From Litsea cubeba (taxonomy: Eukaryota > Streptophyta > Magnoliopsida > Laurales > Lauraceae), in NCBI GenBank assembly GCA_012931725.1, contig CM022944.1, positions 61,290,600 to 61,354,599 of the forward strand: DNA of 64,000 nucleotides. Direction: 5' to 3'. A program made the translations under genes and the position numbers. Below are positions 38,201-50,200 of the stretch, in pieces. Positions within the stretch are counted from its first letter, which is position 1, and each line of letters opens with the position of its first letter. The notes below the pieces were generated by a model. It was given only the letters and a program-made list of their open reading frames with translations. It made no database searches and was not told where the DNA came from.

Positions 38201-41200
38201 TGTTGCTTTTGTAGATAGTGTGCACTTGAAGCGCTTCCTTGGTGAGACGAGAACTTGACCCTTTCTTTGGTGGTGCCGGCTTCATAGGACGGAGTGTGAC
38301 TTGCTTTTCACCATGCATGAATGTGTATGTGTTGTCGCGCATGCCATTAGTGCCATTCTTGTCATACATCCACGGGCGACCCAATAAGATATCACAACTA
38401 TCCATGGGTACCACATTACACCAAACTGTATCTGTATAATCTTCACCAATGGAAAAGGTAACTGGACATGCATATCGTATTTGCACTTCATCATCCGTCA
38501 TTAACCATCTAGCAAAATAGGGACGATGATGCTTCCGAACTTTCAGCTGTAATCGATCCACAAGAGCTTGAGATATATTGTTCTGACAACTTCTTCCATC
38601 AATGACAACTGTGCATTCTTGACCATTGACTGTTCCTTTGGAGTGGAAAATATTTTCTCACAACCACTTCGTCGTAGTAGTTGATGGAGCTTCGGTGATA
38701 ATCACGAGAGATTCTCCTTCAACTGCATGGTAGATCTCTAATTCTTCTGTCTCAGCTGCAACCTCTTTCTCTTTAGGATCATCTGGTATATCATTCATAT
38801 CACTTTCATTCTCAATGAGGTGGATGCATTTGGGACATTCCCTTGCACGATGCCCTTGTTGTTGACAATTAAAGCATGTGATCCTATTTTGACCTTCGGG
38901 CTTGGTGAAATCTTTCGCCGAGGAATCACTCGGTTTAGAACGTGCAATTGAGGAATTCTTCTGCATAACTCATTTAGATGCATTAAGTTTTCTGTCTTGA
39001 TGATTTGCAACCCCCTCAGCTTTGATAGTATGCTGAACAATCTCATCAACATTATCAAAATGTTTGAATGTGAGGACATCTTGTATGTCAAGTGTATGCC
39101 CATTAAAGTATCTGTCTACTAATACATCCTCATCTTCATTCAAACCATAACGAGCCTGCATGGTCATAAACTCCTCTGAATACTCAATGACTGTCTTAGA
39201 ACCTTGTTTTAAATATTGAAAATTTGAGCGGAGATCTCTGTAGTAATTGACAGGAAAGAATTTTTGCTTCAACGGATTTTTCATCTCGGTCCATGTGTCA
39301 ACGGGGTTAATTTGTTGCTTTCTGATCTTTCTTTGTAACTCGGCCCACCATATCGCAGCATAATTACTTAATCGAGTTGCCACCAGTATAATCTTATGAC
39401 CATCCGTCATTAGTTTATGTGCAAAAATATTTTCAACGCATACTAACCAATCCATGAATTCATCTGGCTTCAATTTCCCATAATATTCGGGAATCGCAAG
39501 TTTAATACCCAAATCTCGATCAACATGTACTGCATGTGGATCTCCTTGATTCCGAATATGTCTTCTATCATCTCGATGATTTTCCTCACGCGATCGGTTT
39601 CCAAATTGGTTAATCGGGTGTTAATCCTTTCAAGAGCCTCTTGCATTTGAGCTTGCATTTGAACTATCGTTTCAGATAATTGATTAATAGTAATCGATAA
39701 TTCCGCAACGATTCCCCTCAAATCATCATCATGATTGAAGGAAGACTCCACTTCTACATGCTTCTTGGGAGGCATATTTGGTTGAATGCAAATTTAAAAT
39801 ATGTGACTGACCTGATGTGTAGATCTGCTTTCCACGAGCACGTTGGTGAAAATGGATCGAAAATCTGACGGTGGATGAGCCTGATAATGCAAAAATAAAT
39901 TGTAGCCGTTGATCTGGTCAAATCTTCGTTTAACTGCTCCTGTGATGAGTGTGGTATGTATGTTTTTCTTGTGGGCTTCTTCAATGGGTTGGATCCAATT
40001 GAACTGGCCCAAACTAGAAATCAGGCCCAACACTTAAGCTGTGTTGCACGTGTCCAGAGGCAACTTGAGTTTGCTGCGTTTGGCTTCGTGTCGAGGGAGA
40101 AGGGAAAAGGGTTTTCGTCCTTGCCTTTCTATTGCGGCTTTGGGTGTGTTAGGGAACCGGAGATGGGTTCCGCAGGGTGTGGACGAAGGTGGTTTCGGCA
40201 GTGGCTTCCGGCTGGGTGTGGTGGACGAAGGTGGAGATTTCAGGGTTTGGCAATGGGTTTGGGGTTGGGCTAGGGTTCTGTGGAGCAGTGGCGAAGATCG
40301 GCAGGGGTTTGGAGTTTGGAGATCGGTAGGGGACTGGAGTTTGTGGACTGTTTTTGTTTTTTTTTTGGGACGGTGATGAAGATGGGGATTGGCTGATGAA
40401 CGGAAGGAGGATAGGGGTAACACTCTGACGATCGGGGATCGTTCTGCTCTGATACCAATTGATGCAGTCCTAGGGTTAGGATGCAATTGCCGGGGCACAA
40501 TTAGGGTTCCCAGGGAACAATCACACGAGGAAGAAACAGTCTTCAACGATAAACCTTCTATTAACTCAATTCTAATATGAGATTATCATCTCTACAATGC
40601 AATATAAATAGGCAAAGTAAACTTAGGGCCTAAGAAAATCCAATCTAATAATAGAAACTATCCTAATCAAATTAGGAAACACAATAAATTAGAAACTAAT
40701 CCTAATTATACTCTTTGCTAAAAAAAAAACTACCAAGAATTAGAATTTCATGGTTCCCACATGTGGCCCACGAGTCCTGTTGCAATGACGTGGTATTGCT
40801 GCTGCATCAAGAATCCTTGAGAGGAACTCTTTCTATCAACTGTAATTCGGCAAGATCATGCTGCTTTTTGGTATTCTTTTAAACATAAAAGAGTAGAAGA
40901 GTTGCGTAGAAATGTAATTTGGGAAGAAGAAAAGAAATAAGTCTTACTATGAATTTTAAAATTTTTTTGAAAGTAGGAATCTGTCTTATTCTGTGGCCAT
41001 GTAGCGGGGCGTAGCGTCCGCTACGGATGTGAATGGCGATAAATGCCATTTAGCGTAGGGGTGAGGACCGCTATGCTCGATATAGCGGCCGCTATGTTGA
41101 TCCATGCATTGTATCACACTTACACGCATAAGTCAAATCAATAAAAGCTAAGAATTTCACAGCATAAGCAATTTCTTTCAAATTTTAAGGTCTAATCCAA

Positions 41201-44200
41201 CAAAAGATTTACTTTGAATATGACCCATCCCAAAATTTACAAAACCCAACAAAAGATTTTATGTTTGTGAGGAGGATGTCTTCCAAAATAAAAGGAAGTT
41301 AATCCTTAAAAATATGGTGTTGCGCCACTCATCCGCGGATGTCAAGTCCTAGCTCTTGACCGTCGCTGTCATCTTCTGCTGCTACATGTTGGTTACCTGG
41401 TAAAGGCAAACCAGAAATCAATAAAACTAAGTGAGCAAATGCACTTGTCTACTTATGTGCGCGTGCACGCAACATATTAGCAGAGAATTGCACATAAAAT
41501 ACTTAGAAGGCAACATAATTTCTTAATTAAGACTTAAATGAATTGAGGATGACCACGACTAAAGATAACTATAGGATTCTGTGGGACCGCAAAATGCTAT
41601 ACCAATTTTTGCATTGTGAGCCTGCAAAGAAGGTGCGCTAGGGAATGCCCGAATCCCACATCTTATGTGGATAAGTCAAGGGCCCGAGCTTAAGTTCCCA
41701 TGGTTACCTCCACTTCATTAGCTAGCTTTAGTGACGGGTAAGGCTTGTGGTGTTACAAATGGTATCAAAGTTGAGGGCGGCTTTGTCTTCCGGTGGGGGA
41801 GAGTGTATGATCCTGTAGGACCGCAAAATGGCATACTAGTTTTTGCCCTGTCAGTTTGCAAATAAGGTGCATAGGAATGCATGAGTTCCACATCTGAAGC
41901 AGCCTAGTCCAGAGCCTTGGCTTAAGTACCCATGATTACCTCCACTTCATTAGCTAGCTTTTGAGGTGGGTTATGTGGGTAAGGCCTGTGGTGTTACAAC
42001 CACCACCCAACCGCTAGGTTTGCACCGGCCCACAAACGTATGCGCTATAAAATGCCTCCCATAACATAAGGGTACCTTCATATCTTTTGTATACATACGA
42101 AATTGCCACATGGCTCCATACAAAACAGTTGGCCATGAGGCCCTTTATCATCATTTTTCTTGCAAGGGGTCCTTAAATCGTAGTTCTCCCATGAGGGGTC
42201 CTTAAATGACAATTCGCCCGTGAGGGGTCCTTAAATCATACGTCGCCCGCTAGGGTCCTTGAATCATACTTCGCCTGCGAGGGGTCCTTAAATCATAATT
42301 GGCCTTGTATAGGGACATGTCCCTATATGGTGCTAGCAATTAGGGTTGCCCAAAGTGATACCCTAAGGCTGTCAACACAAGGAAAAAGGTTTTGAGTCGT
42401 GCGTAAGCCATAAATCCTGTCAGGATTTGTGCTCACAACGCTTCCCCCTCATATTGTTACAAAATTATGGCCCCCTTTATTAAACAAGGCTCCTTACATC
42501 TCTAATACTGCTCATGGATCCCATTCTTTAAACACAATGCAAATTTCATTTCATCACAAGTCGTGGGCCCTAGTTGTCACATAAAAAACTAATTCTCCTT
42601 GGCTTATTCCCATGCTGTGGCGGACCCAAGATTTTCGTTTGAGTGGGGCGGACTAGGAAGCACGGACACTTCTTTGGGGCCAGAGTGTCGGACACGGACA
42701 CGCTCCGACACGTGTCGGACACGCCCAAAAGAGTGTCATGATTATTTTTTTTATTTTTAATATTTCGGACATGTTGGGACACGCTGGGGACACGCTGGCC
42801 TCTTTTAATTGGAAAAAAAAATAAAATTAGAGTAAAAAATGAAAAGAAAAGGGGCTATTTGTAAAAGGTCATAACTTATTTGTTTGCTAAATTGATTACA
42901 AAGTTAAAAGAATAAAATTAGAGTAAAAAATGAAAAGAAAAGGGGTCTGATTGCAAAAGGTCATAACTTATTTGATTGCTAAATTGATTACAAAGTTAAA
43001 ATAATAAAATTAGAGTAAAAAATGAAAAGAAAAGGGGTTGTTTGTAAAAGGACATAACTTATTTGTTTGCTAAATTGATTACAAAGTTAAAATAATAAAA
43101 TTAGAGTAAAACATGAAAAGAAAAGGGGGCTGTTTGTAAAAGGTTATAACTTATTTGATTGCTAAATTGATTACAAAGTTAAAATAATAAAATTAGAGTA
43201 AAAAATGAAAAGAAAAGGGGGCTGTTTGTAAAAGGTCATAACTTTTTTGATTGCTAAATTGATTACAAAGTTAAAATAATAGTATCTTTTAGTATATGAT
43301 TAGATATATTATTATTATTAATTATTAACGTGTCCCGAACGTGTCCGTGTCCTACTTTTTTGAGAAATGCTGTGTCGGCGTGTCCGTGTCGTGTCGTGTC
43401 CGTGTCCCGTGTCCGTGTCCGTGCTTCTTAGGGGGCGGAGGATGTTCAATTAAAAAAAGTCAAAATCGTTGCCAACTACCAATCGTCAATGCCAATGACA
43501 AATAATCTCCATTGATTAGAGTTTTTCCGCGTGTGGCCCTATTGCTTAGTTTTTGTTTTGTTTTTGGTGTTGGTATAAGGCTTTTGTGCCAATTCCTTTT
43601 TTTGTTTTTGCTTTATGTTGGACCTTTTCTTGTACGGTTGTTCTCTCCTCAATTTAATTTATTGTTACTGATAAAAAAGAAATGATTTTTATTTTTTGGC
43701 AAATTAAGTATAAAGAACGCAATTGCTATAAAAGCTTTTTAACTATAACAACCAATTTTTTCAACAAATTAGTTCTTTATTCAAATTATATCATAACAAA
43801 ATAGAGGCATGCCCTGTAAATGAGCATTACAAATAATTTGAGCGCAATTTGTCATTACTATGGCCTCGCCACAATTTGTCATTACATACTGCAGGTCTTA
43901 GTCTGCTATGCGATATTCTTAGTGCAAGAATTCCATAAATGCATATCTAAATTATAAGCCCTAACATGAAAATTAGAGATCCTAGACATGTCATCCATTA
44001 AAGATTGAACATATCCGATAGATGCCGCTTGCGCCCCAGGTACTTATAACGTGAGTCCGCCTCTGTTCCCACGCGTCCCACTTATTAATTAGTTCTTTTA
44101 ATAATGCACTAATAATTCAAAACATGGTTCAATGTAGCGGCTGCATTATCGGCCATAACAGTTAAGGCCGATATGCTATTTTGAAAATAGCGGCGCTACG

Positions 44201-47200
44201 GTCTAAAACATAGCAGAGCCAAATAATTTTAATTTTAAATATTATTTTTCCTATGTCTTCTTCTCGATAGCGTTTCCTAATGTTGTCTCTACCCTTATAT
44301 GGTTCCAAATCACAAGAAAAACACAAGATTGGTTGCTACACAAGATTCAAATTTATTTGATCCTTTAAAAAATTAACGCTATGTAGAGCCGCAACTATTA
44401 CGTATCCCTTGTTAAGTAGTTGTTTGTGCAGTTTCCTATCACCAATTGATTTTGGGATTACTGGCTAGCAACATTGACATGGTATCAGAGCCTGAGGTCT
44501 TGAGTTCGAAACCACGCAGGGTAGAAATGCCCCATGCCGCGTTGTGTGTTTGTGCGGGCGCAAAATGCGCAGGGCAAAAAGGCCCCATGCCGCGTTATAG
44601 TCTTGTGCGGGCGTGTGCTTCGGATCCGAGCGGTGTCCCGCCCGAGGGGGGGTGTTAAGTAGTTGTTTGTGCAGTTTCCTATCACCAATTGATTTTGGGA
44701 TTACTGGCTAGCAACATTGACATCCCTTGCTACGTAGCATTTTGTCCAAGATTCAAAATAGCAGTTGCGGTGGGTGTAGCGGTCGGTGGCCAAAAAGCTA
44801 TGTACAGGGCAATACGTAGTAGTTGCGGCAATACATTGCGGCGCAGTGGTGCGGATTTTTTAAGTGGTAAAAAAAAAAACTCGAATATTATGTAATAGCC
44901 AATCTTATGTTTTTTTAGTTTAGAAAACATATAAATTTAGAGACAATTTTAGTAAAGGTTGTTTAGGAGAGAAGAAATAGGAAAAAAAATGTTTTAAATT
45001 AAAATTTTGGTTGGCTTTACTAGGTTTTAGATCATAGCGATACTTAATTTCAAAATAGCGCAGCGGCCTTAACCGCTACTACTTATAATGCGTGTAGCAG
45101 CCGCTATTTTGAACAATGGTTTAGTCCACTGGCCGCTACGCTCGCCACAACAGCTATTTTGATCTTTGATTCAAAATAATCTCTCAAAATAGTCTATTAA
45201 CTTAAAACTCTGGATCCATATTCCAAGAAATAATTACAATTAACAAAGAAATTTAAACTTGGCCCAAAAATAAATCCAACCCCTTTCTAATTGGGCTTGG
45301 GATATTACACCAACTGTCGATTGTAGTTGGACAGTTGACCGTGTATAAACAGTCTCTGAGATGGATTTTTCCTGGGAAGAAATGAGTGAAATGGTTGAGC
45401 AAGGGCTGAAGAGAGATTAGAATCTGAAGAAAGAGGTCTGGGAAGCAAGGGATCAGCAATGACTGAAATCTGTGGATCCTACGACAGTGTGTAGCTCACT
45501 TTTCTCACAGATAAAATCCAAGATCACTTGGATTGGACATACCTGAGAGCCTAGGCTCTAAATACCATGAATTAACTCTAGAAACAAAATATTTGGAGAT
45601 GTTGTGTTGTGTTAATGCTCCCAACCACCCTATTAATATTGAAGTCTCATGTACGATAATAATAACAAGCTTATCTACACAAATACATTGAGGTGTCATT
45701 AACTACTTGAATCTAATAAAATATATGGTACATAAGGTACTATCAAATAATGCTGATCCTCTAGAAGTTATCATAGACTGAGGACCATATAAAATTGTGT
45801 CTTCACACTATTGACTTGTAACTTGTGTTTGGGGTTTTTCCAGTGAATTCTCTTGTGATATTCTGTCTTAAGATTTTCTGAATTGTTGTGCTGCTTTATT
45901 CCCACTAAAGATGCTTATGAATAGTTTCTTTTTATCCCCATTTTGTTAATGAATGGAGATATTCATGGTGAATTTAAATCCGTAGTTATTCAATGAGAAC
46001 TAGAACTTATAGGATGTTTCTTTTCTGATTCAATTTGTCAGTTGTTTGGATTTCTTTTATCTATTAAGTTTTATGTGTATGCCATTGTTCAGTCTGTCAT
46101 TTTTGTGTTTCTTTGTCACAAATCATCCCAATGATTTCCCTTCTCCCTTCCCTACTGCATTTTGACAGGGTGAGGTGGATGATTCGGCAATGGATGTGAA
46201 CTTGTCTGGAAAATTATCGTCCTTTGAAAAAGTCATATCACGGTATTTACCCGGAGGAAATCAGTTGATGCCTATCAAAATTGGGGAAATTAATGGAGAA
46301 ACCAAACTTTCTGGGTCCCTTTCAAGACCGTAAGATTCAATCTTGTAACAATCAAAAGGAGTGCCATACTTTGTTATAGTCTTACTCTTTATTTAGTTTT
46401 TTTTAACCAAGCATTACAAATTTACAGCTTGTTTACTTTCACTTAAACCACACTGTAATAGTTTTTTACTTTGGAATTTCAGGAGATTTGATATAAAGTG
46501 GGCTGCACCGAAAGCGGAAGAGTCATTCAATGACGCACGTGGGGACATTATTATATCACATGATTCTTTTATAGCCAGTTCTTCGTCAGTTGCATTTGAC
46601 TTGTATATGAAAGTTCTGACTTCTTATTCTGATGAATATTACTGGCTGAGCAGAAAAGATAGTGGCTTAAGGAATGGAGCATCCTTAACTATTGAGGGCG
46701 TTGAACTCGATTTTCGTATGCGTGGTTTTGAGTTCTTAAATTTGATTTCTTCTTATTCTTTTGATTCACCGAGACCTATGCATTTGAAAGCAACTGGTAG
46801 GATAAAATTTCAAGGGAAGATTTTAAAGGAGATGAGAATCACCAATCAGAATCTTCTTGGCACCGACAAAAACCCGCTTGACATGGAGACACTTGACAGT
46901 GAGCCAATAAGAAGCTTTGTTGGGGAAGTTTTGCTTTCAGGGATAAAACTAAACCAACTTATGCTCGCTCCTCAGTTGGTTGGATCTTTGAATATTTCAC
47001 CTAAGAATATTAAGGTAATATTACAAGCTTGTACTTATGAACAAATTTTATCACGATCCATTTCAGTTGAAACCTATTCAGTTTGTTAAAAGATTAGCTT
47101 TTGGATATGTTTGAGCTCATCTCTGCTCATCTGCCAAGTCATGATTTATGAAAAGGTGATCTTCTTTTCTTTCTTTTTTATGCACAGAAGTTTGGAATTT

Positions 47201-50200
47201 CTCTTGGTTGCTTCTTCAAATATAAATACCAACTTTACTTAGGGCTTAACATAATAAAATGGTTTTAAAAATTAGGTGAGTTTGAGTCAACTCGATTGTA
47301 ACGACCTAGAATCCGGGGCCTTTGGAATTATGTGCCGAGACTCGTTAGCATCACACACATAGGTTAAATCAAAGATCACATAAAGATTTAGGCATTTATC
47401 CACGTGAACCAACTTGTATTAAAACCCAAGTATAATAAACAAATGTAACATTGTCCAATAAAAATAAAATAATTGCAATGTATTTTAAATGAACAATCTA
47501 TTAAATCTAATCCTTCTTCATCTATGTGGCTCCGACGCTCAAGTACGCATCTCAAAGTCTATCTCCTGGTCACCAAGATTTGCCTGAGTCGCTAAGTTCT
47601 GATTACCTGGATTGGGGCAAATCCATAAAATATCAGTACAACTGAGTGAATAGATATTCTAATCTATTTGCGTGTTTAAACATATACTTAGACAAAATTA
47701 CACAACAAATTAAAGTAACATCCTAAAGTCTCATTCAGGCCAAGGTTGGAATCGGGTCAAACAGACGACAACCTCCTAACCACCTGATAGCACAAGGCCA
47801 AAGTTCATGTTCCACAAAAATATCACATGTACAAAGAATTCCCAAAACTCATTCATGCACATCTCAAAATCATTCTTTTCTATCCCAAAACAAAATCGAC
47901 CACCAAGGTCCAAAACCAGCAAACTGGTATCACGAAACCGACCTTTCCCAAAAAGGTCCAACATCAACAATCCTCACAAAATTGGCCATTTGTACGGGGA
48001 CGTCATCTCATACAGTGCTAGTGGTCTAGGGGTGTCCAAAAGGTTCCTCCAAACAAACAAAGTTATCGTATCTCAGTTTTCCAATTCAAATAACAAATAT
48101 ATGTCTCATCAAAATCTGATATTTAGCATGTCCTCAACATTTGTAATGGGCAAATTCCATAATCAACCCCTTCTCAAATTATGTGGATTTAATCTGCCCC
48201 AGTCCAAATCAAAATTGGTGTACGAGGTGAGAGAGGACAATTACATAACTCACCCTATATAGTTTTGAGGGAGTTATTCAATTACCAACTTAACCACAAC
48301 ATATACATATACGAATCACACAATCTACCATGTGAGATCACCAAACACAAAGACATAAGCATATTGATCCACATACATATTTCAAGTCACATTTCAAGTC
48401 ACCATATATTCAAATAACAGTGTCCAAAATACAGATTTGACAAATCAAGAACTAAAGGAAAAAATTCAAACAATTTGCAAATAACAACAATGAATAACAA
48501 GCCTTTGTTTGTAATTTCAGAAAACTTAGGATCCCATTCTTAATGTATTTCCAAGAAAATAAGTTAAAGGGCCTAATTGGGTTCATCAGAAACTACAAGG
48601 GCCTATTCCTAATTTTAGAAATTCATGTAGCCAAGAAAGGATCCTTACAGAACTCTGTTTTCTGTATACAAAGGCCTCACCTTTGGTATATTCTGACAGG
48701 TTGGATAGTGGGCTCCGCTGGTCCAAATCTAAGATGGACCTAAACACCATGGTCGCCCATCAGTCCTCTACCCATTGAATGGATCTGATCTCTGATCAGG
48801 TGGGCCAGGGGGTCCCACTAGGGCATGTCGACATTCAGCCCAAAAATTTGCGACTGCCGCCTCTCTTCCTTCAGGGCCCGTTTGGTAACTTGACTAGTAA
48901 AGTCAAGTAAAGTTAAATCATCCTAAACATCACATCAAAAGCACTTTTTTTCAAAACTCCCTCCAACTTTTCCAACAAAAAGTCAAAAAGTAACCACATT
49001 TATTAACTAAAAGACAAAAAAACTCCATTTCCCATACCAAAAGTCAACAATATTCCATTCCAAACAACTAAAAACAAAATACCATCATAACCCACTACAT
49101 ATTTTATTCATACTTTTCATTTCACTTCACTCCACTTGACTTTACTAGTCAAGTTACCAAACGGGCCAGGGCAACTGGATGAGGGCCTAGATGGGACCCA
49201 CTCCACATGGGTCCACTACCCTAGGGGTCACCCATGGGCCCCCCTTCGGATCCATGGACCAGATCTCTCATCAAGTGGGCCATATGGTCTCACAACCCGT
49301 ATCAACAGAATCTGTTCCTGATGGCTTGGAAGTGCAGAATTCAAATTTCTGCCTTGGATTCCCATCGGATTCTCTTTCTTTCTGTAAGAAGCATTATCTA
49401 GGGATTACCTTAACCAAAAGAATTCAATCATCATGTCTAACCAAGAAAACTGATCATTCATTATTTGAAACATGGCCTGGTTATGCCGACGGTGTCTTAC
49501 AAACATCTGAAATTTTGATCTATTGTGCAACAATCCAATTTTTATCACAAAGTAATGCTACAGAAGTGCTGGAAAACAAGGTGTAATTGTAAAGCAACGC
49601 AATCCATACAACCATCGACTCATTCATCTTCAAAATGCAATTTCATCAAGACATGTATAAGGGGAATTCTACTCACCATAAAATAGAGGAAAATACAGAA
49701 GAGCAAAGTTAGAATTCAAAGGCATACAATAAAATCAGAATCTCTACTCACCTGTTATAGCTAACTAGACTGGTTCTTCCTCCTCCTAATTTCTTCAAGG
49801 CTAATACTAAACTAGGCTTTGGCTTGATGGAAAAGAATGTGGAAAAGAGAGAGAGAGAATGGCGTGAAAGAGGCTTAGGGTCAATATATATAGAAGCTAA
49901 AGTTAGAATCCTTCCCAAAGTCCTCTTCCTAATTTTATTATTTCCTTCTCACATGCCAATCCTATTCCTAACATTACTAGGAGTCTATGGTATAACCAAT
50001 ACAAGTTCCACTCGAAATCCTCCATCAAACCATGGGTCCCAAAAAATCAAGAAAATTAAATATAAAATACCTGAAAATAATCTGGCTCCTGTAACTGGGC
50101 CTGGGGTATTACATCGGTCTTATGACCTTGCAATTTGACTCTATATGAGTATTATCAGGAACAAGGCCAAAATAGTATTTTCCCCATCGTCTAACAGTTA

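Larger units (their letters stand above)
37986..40809 (-). mobile_element. TR-GAG-like element, copy B
   Basis: Same family as copy A, minus strand, 2,824 bp. 5' LTR 40460-40809 (350 bp); 3' LTR 37986-38148 (163 bp) with an internal deletion of about 187 bp. A tRNA-Met primer site (complement GCTCTGATACCA, 40446-40457) follows the 5' LTR. AGAAT occurs at 37978-37982 and 40810-40814; three extra bases (AAT) lie between the left copy and the LTR. gag and protease only. The leader is ~0.45 kb shorter than in copy A. Confidence 0.9.
37577..41106. repeat. CAAAATAGCGG-family element split by TR-GAG copy B
   Basis: Left end GATCAAGGATAAAAATAGCG, right end GCTATGTTGATCCATG, in inverted orientation, flanked by CATTG (37572-37576 and 41107-41111). 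About 0.7 kb without copy B. Confidence 0.6.
42616..44065. mobile_element. MULE-like element starting TGTGGCGGACCC, with passengers
   Basis: Left end TGTGGCGGACCCAAG, right end GTGAGTCCGCCTCTG (short inverted match), flanked by 9-bp repeats TTCCCATGC (42607-42615) and TTCCCACGC (44066-44074). A 9-bp duplication points to Mutator-type transposition. It contains a GTGTCC foldback element and an L1 3' end. No transposase seen. Confidence 0.55.
37526..45309 (-). mobile_element. Solo LTR E7, heavily invaded
   Basis: Starts TGTCATGACCCGAAATTCGG and ends TTGGGATATTACA with a perfect 5-bp duplication CCAAC (37521-37525 and 45310-45314). The 7.8-kb span holds a CAAAATAGCGG element with TR-GAG copy B inside, a TRIM, a MULE-like element with its own passengers, further CAAAATAGCGG repeats and a SMART. 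Confidence 0.85.

Noticed and set aside
40034..40546. 170-codon frame near the start of TR-GAG copy B
   Set aside because: Leader and LTR sequence of the element, proline-rich by composition, on the opposite side of the real gag start.
42821..43281. CRISPR-like array of five repeats
   Set aside because: Units are contiguous 91-bp tandem repeats without unique spacers, in a plant nuclear transposon; a minisatellite, not CRISPR.
47807..48262. 151-codon open frame in solo LTR E8
   Set aside because: No family resemblance and not conserved in the other LTR copies; chance frame.
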